The notes: a model not told the origin generated them from the sequence alone. A stretch of DNA of 64,000 bases from Acidimicrobiia bacterium (GCA_023264995.1 JAHFUR010000022.1:1-64000), one strand, 5' to 3'; counted from the first letter of the stretch, positions 47,422 to 56,083 are shown. A program made the numbers and translations.

Positions 47422-47995
47422 CCACCTGGCCCCACAGCGCAGCCTGCGCCAGCGCCGGCAGGCCGAGGCCCACCGCGGTCAGGATGATGCGGGTGGGCCG
47501 CTCCCCCGGCGTGACCACCTGCCTGCCGTCCACGCCGGCCAGCGAGCCCCGGGCCCGGACGTACTCGAGCCACCAGCAGGCCGCGGTGGCCCCCACGGCC
47601 ACCCACGGCGCCATCGTGCCGCCGGCGACGATGGCCAGCGCGGCCGGGAAGGCGGCGTCGGCCAGGCGGTCGAGGGCGGAATCGAGCAGGAAGCCGACCC
47701 TGGTGGTCCGCCCGGCCTGCACGGCCACCGCCCCGTCCAGGGAGTCGAGCAGGCCGGAGAGGGTGACCGCCACGCAGGCGGCGGCCGGGCCGGTCCACCC
47801 GTCGACGGCGGCCAGCGGCACGGCAACGACCGCCATGACCAAGGCGGCGACGGTGACCACGTTGGGCGACACCCCGGCGCGGGCCAGTGGGCGGGCGACC
47901 GCGCCGGCAGCCTTGAGCCACCCGCCGACGAACCCACCGGGCGCCTCGGTGCGGTGCAGGGCGGCCCAGTCGCGGACGTGGTCGTCGCCATCCAT
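47312..47995 (-). CDS. CDP-alcohol phosphatidyltransferase family membrane protein
   Basis: 227 residues from ATG 47995 with five or six membrane helices. The signature region DSLDGAVAVQAGRTTRVG then FLLDSALDRLAD matches DxxDGxxAR(x)8-9Gx3Dx3D in all four aspartates, but the Arg after the Ala is replaced by Val (next Arg comes five residues later). The family transfers a phospho-alcohol between CDP-lipid and an acceptor, as in phosphatidylglycerol or phosphatidylinositol phosphate synthesis. The substrate here is unknown. It is divergent from the GT2 gene and convergent with crtYd. Confidence 0.75.
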   Translation of the reverse strand: MDGDDHVRDWAALHRTEAPGGFVGGWLKAAGAVARPLARAGVSPNVVTVAALVMAVVAVPLAAVDGWTGPAAACVAVTLSGLLDSLDGAVAVQAGRTTRVGFLLDSALDRLADAAFPAALAIVAGGTMAPWVAVGATAACWWLEYVRARGSLAGVDGRQVVTPGERPTRIILTAVGLGLPALAQAALWGQVVIVGGSGIFLFAHSLRRLSHQDHQAHLDRPAPTTGA

Positions 47996-48017
47996 GCTGC
48001 GCAAGTACACCTCATAG

Positions 48018-49040
48018 GTGAGGGTCACGCCGGCCACCGCCGCCTCGGCCGCCGGACTGGCCCGCATGGGCTGGGCCGCTCGCCGGTTCCTGGCCGCCAA
48101 CCCGCTGGCGCCGGCGATCGACGTGCGGGTCATCATCCCGGCACGGGACGAGTCGGCGGTGATCGCTGCATGCGTGACGTCAGTCCTCGGTGAGGCCGCC
48201 GAGGTGGTCGTCGTCGACGACGCGTCGAGCGACGGGACGGGCGCCATCGCCGCCGCGGCCGGGGCCCGGGTCGTCCGCCTCGACGGCGACCCGCCGGCCG
48301 GGTGGTTGGGGAAGCCCCGGGCCTGCCTGGCCGGCGCCGAGGGGGCCACGACCACATGGCTGGCCTTCGTCGACGCCGACGTCGTGCTGGCCCCCGGGGC
48401 ACTGGCCACCATGGCCGCGGCCACCCGGTCGACGTCGACCAGCATCGTCGGCGGCCTGGAGTGCCGGTCGTTCTGGGAGCGCCTGCTGCTGCCGGAGCTG
48501 GGCCTGGCCCTCACCCAGGAAGGGTTCCCTCCGGGCTTCGCCAGCGGGCAGTGCTTCCTGGTCCGGCGCGACCACTACGAGGCCGTCGGCGGCCACGGGC
48601 ACCCGTCGGTCCGGGGCTCGGTTGTCGACGACCGCAGCCTGGCCCTGGCCCTGGGCGGCCACGACGCCCGGCTGGCGCCGGCGCTCATGACCGCCCGCAT
48701 GTACGCCGGCTGGTCGGAGATCCGGGCCGGCCTGACCAAGAACTCGGCTGCCCTGCACGACCGGCCCGCCCGCCACCTGGCCTGGCTGCTTGCCCCCGTC
48801 GCCAGCCGCCGGCCGTGGGCGGCCGTCGTCGTCAGCGCCGGCGGCCGCCTGGTCGCGGGCCAGAACCCGGCCTACGGCCTGCTCAGCCCGCTGGCCCGGC
48901 TGGTGCTGGCCGGCTTCGCCGTCGAGAGCCGGGCCCGCGCCCGCACCGGCCGCACCGTCGAGTGGAAGGGCCGCCCGGTACCGGCGCCGAGCCAGCCCGG
49001 ACCGCGCGCGGCTCGCCGGCAGCCCTCCCTGACCGGCTGA
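48018..49040 (+). CDS. GT2-family glycosyltransferase (carotenoid/lipid type)
   Basis: 340 residues from GTG 48018. The GT-A core is visible: VRVIIPARDESAVIAACVTS, VVVVDDASSDGTG, LAFVDADVVLAPG with the DxD-type metal site, LVRRDHYEAVGGHGHPSVRG and VDDRSLALALGG with the catalytic base region. One C-terminal hydrophobic stretch may touch the membrane. It resembles glycosyltransferases placed in carotenoid loci (CrtQ-like) and may glycosylate a hydroxylated carotenoid or a polyprenyl lipid. The acceptor is inferred only from context. Confidence 0.75.
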   Translation: MRVTPATAASAAGLARMGWAARRFLAANPLAPAIDVRVIIPARDESAVIAACVTSVLGEAAEVVVVDDASSDGTGAIAAAAGARVVRLDGDPPAGWLGKPRACLAGAEGATTTWLAFVDADVVLAPGALATMAAATRSTSTSIVGGLECRSFWERLLLPELGLALTQEGFPPGFASGQCFLVRRDHYEAVGGHGHPSVRGSVVDDRSLALALGGHDARLAPALMTARMYAGWSEIRAGLTKNSAALHDRPARHLAWLLAPVASRRPWAAVVVSAGGRLVAGQNPAYGLLSPLARLVLAGFAVESRARARTGRTVEWKGRPVPAPSQPGPRAARRQPSLTG

Positions 49041-49586
49041 TCAGGCCAGGAGCTCGCTCGGGCACACGGTGACCCGCCCGACGCCGAAGTCCAGCTCGAC
49101 CCGCTCGTTCCCGGTGGCCACCGCCACCTCCACCCAGCCGCCGTCGCGCAACTCGAAGGCGGTGATCGAGGGTGCCGCGGGGTCGACCACCCAGTACCGG
49201 GGCAGACCCGCGGCGGCGTACTTGGCCGACTTGCGGACCAGATCGTTCGCCGGGCGAGACGACAACACCTCCACGACGACCTGCGGCGTGCCGGTGAGCC
49301 GGACGCCGTCAATATCACGCTCGCAGACCATGACATCGGGCCCGAACTCGTCAGCGCCGGGCTTCCACGCGCTCTCCCCCAGGGCCCAGAACCCCGGCGG
49401 GCAGGCGTCGTTGAGCAACCGGACCAACCCATGCAGGATCCACTGGTGACGGAATATGGGGTTCGGGTTCACGACCAGGCACCCCCCGATGTACTCGTGG
49501 CGGACGTTCTCGGGGAGGGCCTGGTACTCCGCCCACGACATCGGGACCACCACCGGCTCGTCGACCGCCGGCTCACGTCGGGCCAT
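49041..49586 (-). CDS. Uma2-family PD-(D/E)xK-fold protein
   Basis: 181 residues from ATG 49586: SWAEYQALPENVRHEYIGGC, then EFGPDVMVCERDIDG and VVVEVLSSRPANDLVRKSAK, YAAAGLPRYWVVDP. This is the full Uma2 (DUF820) signature with nuclease-fold residues Asp in PDVMV and Glu-x-Ser in VEVLS. The family has the PD-(D/E)xK fold but a biological role is not settled. It is a common scattered gene in actinobacteria and cyanobacteria. A perfect 16-bp palindrome lies 53 bases upstream. Confidence 0.88.
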   Translation of the reverse strand: MARREPAVDEPVVVPMSWAEYQALPENVRHEYIGGCLVVNPNPIFRHQWILHGLVRLLNDACPPGFWALGESAWKPGADEFGPDVMVCERDIDGVRLTGTPQVVVEVLSSRPANDLVRKSAKYAAAGLPRYWVVDPAAPSITAFELRDGGWVEVAVATGNERVELDFGVGRVTVCPSELLA

Positions 49587-49638
49587 GGCCGAGTGTACGG
49601 CGGGAGGGCAGGCTTCAGTATCACATCCGACATGCCGA

Positions 49639-49654
49639 TGTTCTACGTAGAACA
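49639..49654. promoter_or_regulatory. Perfect 16-bp palindrome, parS-like
   Basis: TGTTCTACGTAGAACA is fully symmetric and lies between divergent genes (49586 minus, 49687 plus). It matches the ParB site TGTTTCACGTGAAACA at 12 of 16 positions, with the four differences placed symmetrically. It could be a variant parS/Noc-like site or an operator for the divergent pair. Confidence 0.5.
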
Positions 49655-49686
49655 CACGACGGATCAACCCGGAGAGGAACGGCCCG

Positions 49687-49896
49687 ATGACCGCAGAGAG
49701 GCATTTCGAGTTGCGCCGGCTCGAAGGCGCAGGCGTGCACCTTGCCTTGGCCGACGGGTCCCGCCTCGACGACGTGAACCTGGTCTCCACCCGGGGCCGC
49801 AGCCTGTGGGTGTTCGACGGCGGGGAGGACATCTTCGTGCCCGTCACCGACGTGGTCGACTTCTGGCCGGCCGCAGGCGCCCGCACCGCGGCGTAA
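49687..49896 (+). CDS. Small hypothetical beta-rich protein
   Basis: 69 residues: MTAERHFELRRLEGAGVHLA, then LADGSRLDDVNLVSTRGRSL and DIFVPVTDVVDFWPA. AGAGGAA lies eight bases before the ATG. The pattern of short strands (GVHLALADGS, LWVFDGGEDIFVPV) suggests a small beta-barrel. No family is recognised. It may be controlled by the palindrome 33 bases upstream. Confidence 0.55.
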   Translation: MTAERHFELRRLEGAGVHLALADGSRLDDVNLVSTRGRSLWVFDGGEDIFVPVTDVVDFWPAAGARTAA

Positions 49897-49958
49897 CTGC
49901 CGAACCGGTGACGCCGGCGACGGGTACCGCCCCCGGTCCCGTCACCAGTTGGGTCGGG

Positions 49959-50792
49959 TCAGCGCGACGGCGTGACCGACAGCAACGTGTAGGCCGACTT
50001 GTCGGTGTAGTCGAGGCGGCCGACGAACTGGGAGCCGACCTGGAGGGCGATGTCACGCGTCTCCCGCAGCAACAGGCCGGTCGACGGGTCGAACCAGTCG
50101 TCCACCAGCGCCCCGCCGATCGTCGCCCCGGAGAACAAAGTCGTCCATCGGGTATGGCGGGCCGGCAACGGCACACCCTCGACCTCCACCGTCTCGTCGC
50201 CCACGTACTCGGTGATCTGGTGGGCCCTGGTGTCCTCGTCCGAGCAGTCCCACTCCACCCGGGCGCCTCGGCGCATGCCCGTCATGTCGAACGAGCCACC
50301 CTGGCAGCCGAAGTCCTGGGTGCCGTGGGTCCACCAGTACGCGATGTCGGTGCCGTAGGTCACCAGCTGGCCGGCGCACCGGTCGTAGTACTCCAGGTGC
50401 TGGGTGACGAAGAACTGCTCCTCACGGACACCGCAGCCCCGGCGGGTGACGATGCGCATCGTGGTGGGGCTGTAGGCCCGGTAGGTGCCGAACAACGACA
50501 CCCACTCGCCGCCCGTGGTGACGTACCGGTAGACGCCGGGCGCCGGCAGCCCAGGCACGGGCACACCGGTCGTGGCCGAGGCGCCGGCGCGATGAAAGCG
50601 GGCCAGCGCCTCACCCAGGTCAACATCGCCCGACCAGTACCGGCCGCCGACCAGGAACAGCCCGCCGGCCAGCACCAGGGCGTCGACGAAGAACAGCGCC
50701 CGAAGGAGCCGCTTCAGGGCCGGAGCATCCGGAAGGCGACGGCCAACTTCTTCCAGGTCGGGACCCGTACCCGCGAGGTGAACACGTCGCAC
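49959..50792 (-). CDS. Membrane-anchored beta-rich protein (PorA/DUF3068-like)
   Basis: About 277 residues if GTG 50792 is used; that start overlaps crtB by 79 bases. A membrane anchor LLRALFFVDALVLAGGLFLV precedes a large extracytoplasmic beta-rich domain: GVYRYVTTGGEWVSLFGTYR, four Cys residues (RRGCGV, DRCAGQ, FGCQGG, WDCSDE) and WFDPSTGLLLRETRDIALQV. GTG 50675 inside the helix is an alternative. The domain recalls actinobacterial DUF3068/PorA-like proteins. It is the last gene of the carotenoid operon, possibly only by read-through. Confidence 0.55.
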   Translation of the reverse strand: MRRVHLAGTGPDLEEVGRRLPDAPALKRLLRALFFVDALVLAGGLFLVGGRYWSGDVDLGEALARFHRAGASATTGVPVPGLPAPGVYRYVTTGGEWVSLFGTYRAYSPTTMRIVTRRGCGVREEQFFVTQHLEYYDRCAGQLVTYGTDIAYWWTHGTQDFGCQGGSFDMTGMRRGARVEWDCSDEDTRAHQITEYVGDETVEVEGVPLPARHTRWTTLFSGATIGGALVDDWFDPSTGLLLRETRDIALQVGSQFVGRLDYTDKSAYTLLSVTPSR

Positions 50793-51586
50793 CCCGCCTT
50801 CTCGATCTCGTCGAGGATGCCCGAGTAGAGCATCCGGGCGCCCCGGATGCAGCGGGCCGACGTGGCCGGCAGCATGGGGATCCCCAGGTCGGCCGACTCG
50901 TAGTAGCGCCGGGTGCGGGCGATCTCGAACGCCATCAACTCGCGCCACTCCGGGGTGACCCTGCGCAGCCACGGGTCGGCGCCGAACTTGCGCAGGTCCT
51001 CCTGGGGTACGTACACCCGCCCACGGTCGAGGTCCTCGTTCACGTCCCGCCAGAAGTTCGAAAGCTGGAAGGCGATGCCCAGGTCGCGGGCGTGGGCGTA
51101 GGCGTCGGGGAGCAGAGGCTCGAGGATCGGCAGCATCATCTCGCCGATGACCGCCGCCGACCCGTCCATGTAATCGAGCAGGTCCTCGAAGGTCTCGTAG
51201 GTCTCGCAGGTGAAGTCCATGGCCATCGAGCGCAGGAAGCGCCGGAAGCAGTCCGGGTCGATGTCGAAGGCTTTGACGGTGTGGACCACGGCCTTGAGCA
51301 CGTCGTCGTCGGAGGTGCCGCGGGCCAGGTCGACGAAGAACCGGTCGCCGAAGTCGCTGAGGGCGGCCTGGCGCTGCGCCGGCGTCGCAGAACTACCCCG
51401 GCCGAGCGCCGAGGAGCGGGCATCGACCGCGTCGACGATGTCGTCCGCGTAACGGCAGAACCCGTAGAGGGCGTGCACATGGTGGCGCTTGACCGCCGGC
51501 AGCAGGTGCGTCGACCAGTAGTAGGTCGTGCCGTAGCGCCGGTTGAGCTGCTTGCACCGGGCGTAGGACTGCTCCAGCGTGACCAT
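50714..51586 (-). CDS. crtB: Phytoene synthase
   Basis: 290 residues. First Asp-rich motif YADDIVDAVDAR and second DVNEDLDRGRVYVPQEDL bind the diphosphates through Mg2+. YGTTYYWSTHLLPAVKRHHV near the start is typical of squalene/phytoene synthases. It joins two geranylgeranyl diphosphates to phytoene. The ATG lies nine bases after the crtI stop in the same operon, with the GGPP synthase further upstream, so the whole route to lycopene is encoded together. The length matches known CrtB. Confidence 0.93.
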   Translation of the reverse strand: MVTLEQSYARCKQLNRRYGTTYYWSTHLLPAVKRHHVHALYGFCRYADDIVDAVDARSSALGRGSSATPAQRQAALSDFGDRFFVDLARGTSDDDVLKAVVHTVKAFDIDPDCFRRFLRSMAMDFTCETYETFEDLLDYMDGSAAVIGEMMLPILEPLLPDAYAHARDLGIAFQLSNFWRDVNEDLDRGRVYVPQEDLRKFGADPWLRRVTPEWRELMAFEIARTRRYYESADLGIPMLPATSARCIRGARMLYSGILDEIEKAGCDVFTSRVRVPTWKKLAVAFRMLRP

Positions 51587-51595
51587 TCGGCGGGC

Positions 51596-53068
51596 CTACC
51601 CCCGGGCCAGCTCGTCCACCCGGTCGGCGGCCAGCCGGCCGGACAGCAGGACCATGGGCACGCCCACGCCAGGCACGGTGCCTGAGCCGACGAAGACCAC
51701 CCCCGGCGCCTTCGACGTGACGTTGTTGGGCCGGAACGGGCCGGTCTGGAAGAAGTTGTGGGCCAGGGCGAAGGGCGTGCCCCGCTCCATGCCCTGGCGC
51801 TCCCAGTCGGTGGGGTCGACGAACCGCTCGACGTCGACCTCCACGGTGGGGTAGCCGAGGGCGGCGACCCGAGCGATCAGCCGCTCACGGAGGCGGTCGC
51901 GCTCGGCCGTCCAGTCGACGTGGCCGTCGAGGTTCGGCGTCGGCTCCAGCACGTACAGCGAGACATGGCCCTCCGGCGCCAGCGACGGGTCCGACGCGGT
52001 GGGGCTGGTCACCAGCATCGACGGGTCGGGCATGAGCACGCCCCGCTTCAGCAATGCGTCGAACGCGCCCTCCCACTCGGCCCCGAAGTGGATGTTGTGG
52101 TGGGTGGCGCCGGCGGGCAGCTTGCCCTTCACACCGGCCAGCCACACGGCGCACGACGGCGAGTAGTTGCCCTTGCGGGCGACGCGGGGCATGGGCACGC
52201 CGGGGAGCAGCTCGCGGTAGGCGACGGGCAGGTCGGGGTTGAGGACGACGGCGTCGGCGGCCACGACCTCGCCGCCGAGCAGGCGGACCCCGCTGATCTT
52301 CCCGTCGGTCGTCCGCACCACGCCGTCGACGGTGGTGTTGTAGCGGAACGACGCGCCCGCCTTCTCGGCCACCTCGGCCATGGCCCGGGGGATGGCGTGC
52401 ATCCCGCCCTCGGGGAAGAAGACGCCCTCGACGGTGTCCATGTAGGTGATGACGCAGTAGATGGCCAAGGCCTCGAACGGCGAGAGGCCGGCGTACATGG
52501 CCTGGAACGAGAACAGCTTCTGGAGCCGGGGGTCGGAGAAGTAGTCGGCCACCACGTTCGACAGCTTGCGCAGCCCACCCATCCTGACCAGGGTGAAGAG
52601 CGGCCAGGGCGGCTTGGCGATGTCGAGGATGGTGTCGAAGTTGCGGTCGATGAAGTTCGGCAGCTCGAGCTTGTACAGGTCGGTGAGGTAGTCGCAGAAC
52701 CGCACGAACCCGGCGGCCTCGGCGGCGCCGGCCGTCTCCCGGATCTCCTGCACCATGGCCTCGCGGCCGTGGCGGACGTGGATGGCCGAGCCGTCGGCGA
52801 AGCAGGCCCGGTACATCGGGTCGACGGGCTTGAGGGTCAGGTGGCTGGCCATGTCGGCGCCGGCGGCGGCAAAGGCGTCGGCCAGGATGCCCTTCATGGT
52901 CAGCACGCTCGGGCCGGTGTCGAACCGGTAGCCCTGGGTGTCCCAGAGCCCGGCCCGCCCGCCGGGCACGTCGGCCCGCTCCAGCACCTCCACGTCGTGG
53001 CCCCGGCCCACGAGGTGGCACGTGGCCGAGAGCCCACCCAGGCCGGCGCCGACGACGACGACCTTCAT
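51596..53068 (-). CDS. crtI: Phytoene desaturase
   Basis: 490 residues. The FAD dinucleotide-binding start is MKVVVVGAGLGGLSATCHLV, followed by VLERADVPGGRAGLWDTQGY. The C-terminal carotenoid-desaturase signature is FVGSGTVPGVGVPMVLLSGR. Expected to introduce four double bonds into phytoene to give lycopene, the substrate of CrtYc/Yd. It is in the middle of the crtE-crtI-crtB run. All cofactor motifs are intact and the length is normal. Confidence 0.93.
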   Translation of the reverse strand: MKVVVVGAGLGGLSATCHLVGRGHDVEVLERADVPGGRAGLWDTQGYRFDTGPSVLTMKGILADAFAAAGADMASHLTLKPVDPMYRACFADGSAIHVRHGREAMVQEIRETAGAAEAAGFVRFCDYLTDLYKLELPNFIDRNFDTILDIAKPPWPLFTLVRMGGLRKLSNVVADYFSDPRLQKLFSFQAMYAGLSPFEALAIYCVITYMDTVEGVFFPEGGMHAIPRAMAEVAEKAGASFRYNTTVDGVVRTTDGKISGVRLLGGEVVAADAVVLNPDLPVAYRELLPGVPMPRVARKGNYSPSCAVWLAGVKGKLPAGATHHNIHFGAEWEGAFDALLKRGVLMPDPSMLVTSPTASDPSLAPEGHVSLYVLEPTPNLDGHVDWTAERDRLRERLIARVAALGYPTVEVDVERFVDPTDWERQGMERGTPFALAHNFFQTGPFRPNNVTSKAPGVVFVGSGTVPGVGVPMVLLSGRLAADRVDELARG

Positions 53069-53155
53069 CGGCGGTCCCGCTTCGAACTGGTGACGGATCT
53101 GGGGGTCATGGCCCCAGTCTGCGCCACCAGTTGGCCAGCGGCGGTCACCGGGGGG

Positions 53156-54226
53156 TCACCGGTCGCGGCCGGCGACGTAATAGGCCAGCTCGACGAGGGC
53201 CTCACGGGCCTCGCCGGTGAGATCCGCCCCGCCGAGGGCCTCAACGGCCTCGGCGACCAGCCGGTCGATGTTGCCCTCGATCGTCTCCACCGCGCCCGAG
53301 CTGAGCAGCACGTCCTGCAACGCGGCCAGGTCGTCGTCGTCGAGGTCAGGGGCGCCGTAGCGGGCCAGCACGGCGGCGTCGGCGGCCGACGCCTGCTCGA
53401 CGGCCATGGCATACAGGAGCGTGGGCTTGCCTTCGCGGAGGTCCTCCCCCACCGGCTTGCCCGTGACCTCGTCGTCGCCGAACACGCCCAGCAGGTCGTC
53501 GCGCAGCTGGAAGGCCTCGCCGAGGGGCAGCCCGTAGCCCGAGAGCGGGGCGGCCAGGTCCTCGAGGCGACCAGCCAGGGCTGCGCCCAGGTGCAAGGGC
53601 CGCTCGACGGTGTACTTCCCCGACTTGAACCGGGAGATGCGCCGCGCCGTGCTCTCGGCCACCCGGCCCCGGGCCGTGCCGAGGAGGTCGAGGTACTGGC
53701 CGACGTTGACCTCGATCCGGAGCTCGGTGAAGACCTCGTGGGCGGCGCGGGGCGCACCGGTGAGGAGCTGGTCCGCGTAGACAAAGGCCAGGTCGCCGAC
53801 GAGGATGGCAACGCCCTCGCCGAAGCGCCGGGCCTCGCCCCGCCAGCCGTCGAGGGCGTGGCCGGCCTCGAACTTGACGTGGATGGTGTCGGTGCCCCGG
53901 CGGGTGGCCGAGCCGTCCATGATGTCGTCGTGCACCAGGGCGAAGGTGTGCAGCAGTTCCAGGGCCGCGCCGGCGTCGACGACCGCGGTGTCCTCGGCGC
54001 CACCGCCGGCACCGACGTAGGCCCAGTGGCAGAACGCAGGCCGGAGCCGCTTGCCCCCAGCCAGGACCAGGTCGCGGAGGGCCGAGACCGGCTCGGCCAG
54101 GTCACGGTCGACCTCCGACCAGCGCTGCAGCTCGCCGTCGAGCATGCCGGCGACGCGTGCCTCGACCCGCGTGGCGATGGCTGACAGGCTAGGGGGCGCA
54201 ACTGCGATTCCCGGTACGACTCGCAC
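53156..54226 (-). CDS. crtE: Geranylgeranyl diphosphate synthase (polyprenyl synthetase)
   Basis: 356 residues from GTG 54226, preceded by GGGGAGGAG with six bases spacing. First Asp-rich motif LVHDDIMDGSATRRG and second LRDDLLGVFGDDEVTGKP, plus GGKRLRPAFCHWAY, define a trans-polyprenyl synthase. In a carotenoid operon the product should be C20 geranylgeranyl diphosphate, although chain length cannot be read with certainty. It is 28 bases downstream of the PAP2 gene and 87 bases upstream of crtI on the same strand. Confidence 0.9.
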   Translation of the reverse strand: MRVVPGIAVAPPSLSAIATRVEARVAGMLDGELQRWSEVDRDLAEPVSALRDLVLAGGKRLRPAFCHWAYVGAGGGAEDTAVVDAGAALELLHTFALVHDDIMDGSATRRGTDTIHVKFEAGHALDGWRGEARRFGEGVAILVGDLAFVYADQLLTGAPRAAHEVFTELRIEVNVGQYLDLLGTARGRVAESTARRISRFKSGKYTVERPLHLGAALAGRLEDLAAPLSGYGLPLGEAFQLRDDLLGVFGDDEVTGKPVGEDLREGKPTLLYAMAVEQASAADAAVLARYGAPDLDDDDLAALQDVLLSSGAVETIEGNIDRLVAEAVEALGGADLTGEAREALVELAYYVAGRDR

Positions 54227-54254
54227 CAATTCTCCTCCCCCTCGACCGTGCAGG

Positions 54255-55061
54255 TTAGGCGCGGTTCGGCACTGCCTCACCAACCGGATGACGCGCCGCG
54301 GTCGCCGCGGCCATGGCGAAACCGGCGGCCGCGCCCACGCCGAGGACGAGCGCGCCGCCGGCGGCGTCGAGCCAGTAGTGGTTGGCGGTCACCACGATGG
54401 CAAAGAGGGTCGCCGCCGGGTAGAGGGCGACCAGGATCCGCGACCACCGGTGGCTGAGCATGGGGTAAAGGACGAGCGTGCTCCACGTGGACCAGGCGAA
54501 GTGGAGGCTGGGCATGGCCGCGTACTGGTTCGACACCTTGGCGACCGGCCCGGACTCGAACGACCACAGGCTCCCGAAGTCCTTGAGCGTGTCGACGAAC
54601 CCGTAGCTCGACGGGAGGAGGCGGGGTGGCATCAGCGGGTAGACCGCGAACCCGATGAGAGCCAGAGCCGTGGTGGCGGCGAGGGTGTTGCGCCAACGGG
54701 GATAGCGCTCGGGGAAACGCCGGAAGAGCCATACGAGGGCGACGATCGTCACGACGAAGTGGAACGTCCCGTAGTAGAGGTTCCAGAACTGGATGAACCA
54801 GCGCCAGCCGAGGAAGCCGTCCTGCACCCGTTCTTCGACGAACAAGCCGAAGACCCGCTCGACCCGGATGACGGCGCGAGCATGGCCGAACGCGTGGGCG
54901 GCCGACACCGTGGCCGAGCCCTGGGTGTTCCGGATGACGCTGTAGACGCCGTAGAACGCGGCGATGTACAGCACCTCCTTCCACCACCGGAGCCGGGAGC
55001 GGCCGGCGAGCGCCGGCGGTTCGGGTTCGGGTTCGGTGTCGGCGGGTGCCGCGTCGCTCAA
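54255..55061 (-). CDS. PAP2-superfamily membrane phosphatase/phosphotransferase
   Basis: 268 residues with about six membrane helices. The PAP2 catalytic motifs are PSLHFAWSTW (first His) and ANHYWLDAAGG (second His with Asp), placed at the ends of helices as in Aur1/Ipt1-like enzymes. The N-terminal about 25 residues are acidic and Pro-rich. It may dephosphorylate or exchange headgroups on polyprenyl or phospholipids at the outer face. The ATG overlaps the stop of the flippase-like gene upstream (4 bases), and GGPP synthase follows 28 bases later. Confidence 0.82.
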   Translation of the reverse strand: MSDAAPADTEPEPEPPALAGRSRLRWWKEVLYIAAFYGVYSVIRNTQGSATVSAAHAFGHARAVIRVERVFGLFVEERVQDGFLGWRWFIQFWNLYYGTFHFVVTIVALVWLFRRFPERYPRWRNTLAATTALALIGFAVYPLMPPRLLPSSYGFVDTLKDFGSLWSFESGPVAKVSNQYAAMPSLHFAWSTWSTLVLYPMLSHRWSRILVALYPAATLFAIVVTANHYWLDAAGGALVLGVGAAAGFAMAAATAARHPVGEAVPNRA

Positions 55062-56014
55062 GCCACGACCCGGGCGGGCCGGGAGCCGACAGCGAACGCG
55101 GGGGCGCCGAGGAGGCTGACGACCAGGTTCATGCCGTACAGGAGCAGACCGAACGCCACCGCCTGGCCGCTGCTGACCCCGAGCGGGACGAGGAGGAGGA
55201 CGAGGGCGCCTTCCCGAAGGCCGAGCCCGCTCACCGAGATCGGCAGGACCTGGGCGATGGCGACGACGGGGATGAAGGCCATCATCGCCGACCAGCCGAC
55301 GTGGATACCCATGGCGTGGCCGGCCATCCAGGCGCCGGCCACCATGGTCAGCTGGTAGGCCAGCGCGCTCACCAGCACGGCCAGCGCGGCGCTGGGGTCC
55401 CGCCGTAGGCGGACCAGCCCGAGGTGCACGGCGGCCACGAACCCGAGCCAGGACCGGCCAGCGAAGCGCTCACCCACCGCGGGGCTGGACACCAGCATCA
55501 GGATGGCCGCCAGGGCTGCCAGCGTGCCCAGGGCCAGGGTCAGGCTGAGACGGCTGGCCCGGCCCAGGTGGAGGAGCGTTGGGTTGCCGACCAGGGCGAC
55601 CAGCGTGATGAACGGCAGGACGAAGAACCCGGTCAGACGCTCGACGACGACGGATGCCACCGAGGTCGGGCGTTGGCCGTTGGCCGCCGACAGGCGGGTC
55701 ACCCGCAAGACGTCGCCGCCGACGGTGCTGGGTAGGAAGTTGGACACGAACATGCCGGCCAGCGTGTGCGACACGAGCGGCGGCAGCTCGGAGGGGATGT
55801 CGAGCGCCTGCAGCACCTGGGACCAGCGCACGGTGGACAGCACGACGGCGACCGCGTAGACGGCCAGGGCGCCGGCCAGCCAGCCCAAGGTGGAGAGCTG
55901 CGGCTGCGGGAACAGCGACGCCAGGTGGATCCTGGGTAGCAGTACAGCCAGCATGGCGCCACTGGCGAGGACCCGGAACCCGAGTAAGAGCCTGGCCCGA
56001 CGCCTACCTTCCAC
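55058..56014 (-). CDS. LPG-synthase-TM/UPF0104-type integral membrane protein
   Basis: 318 residues, about eight membrane helices, with VVERLTGFFVLPFITLVALV, NFLPSTVGGDVLRVTRL and GLREGALVLLLVPLGVSSGQ, the usual signs of the lysylphosphatidylglycerol-synthase transmembrane family (flippase domain without the synthase). Such proteins move or present polyprenyl-linked or phospholipid substrates. It is the first gene of a long minus-strand operon reaching crtB and divergent from the alpha/beta hydrolase. Confidence 0.82.
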   Translation of the reverse strand: MEGRRRARLLLGFRVLASGAMLAVLLPRIHLASLFPQPQLSTLGWLAGALAVYAVAVVLSTVRWSQVLQALDIPSELPPLVSHTLAGMFVSNFLPSTVGGDVLRVTRLSAANGQRPTSVASVVVERLTGFFVLPFITLVALVGNPTLLHLGRASRLSLTLALGTLAALAAILMLVSSPAVGERFAGRSWLGFVAAVHLGLVRLRRDPSAALAVLVSALAYQLTMVAGAWMAGHAMGIHVGWSAMMAFIPVVAIAQVLPISVSGLGLREGALVLLLVPLGVSSGQAVAFGLLLYGMNLVVSLLGAPAFAVGSRPARVVA

Positions 56015-56083
56015 CCCACCAGACTAGGCGCCGCCGTGGGCCTTTGACGCTCGACGGACACCGGTAGGTAACCTCCGCGCCCG

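Noticed and set aside
51758-54184. 808-codon plus-strand frame opposite crtI and crtE
   Set aside because: Spans two well-identified genes and their gap, is low-complexity (Gly/His/Val) and has no recognisable domain.
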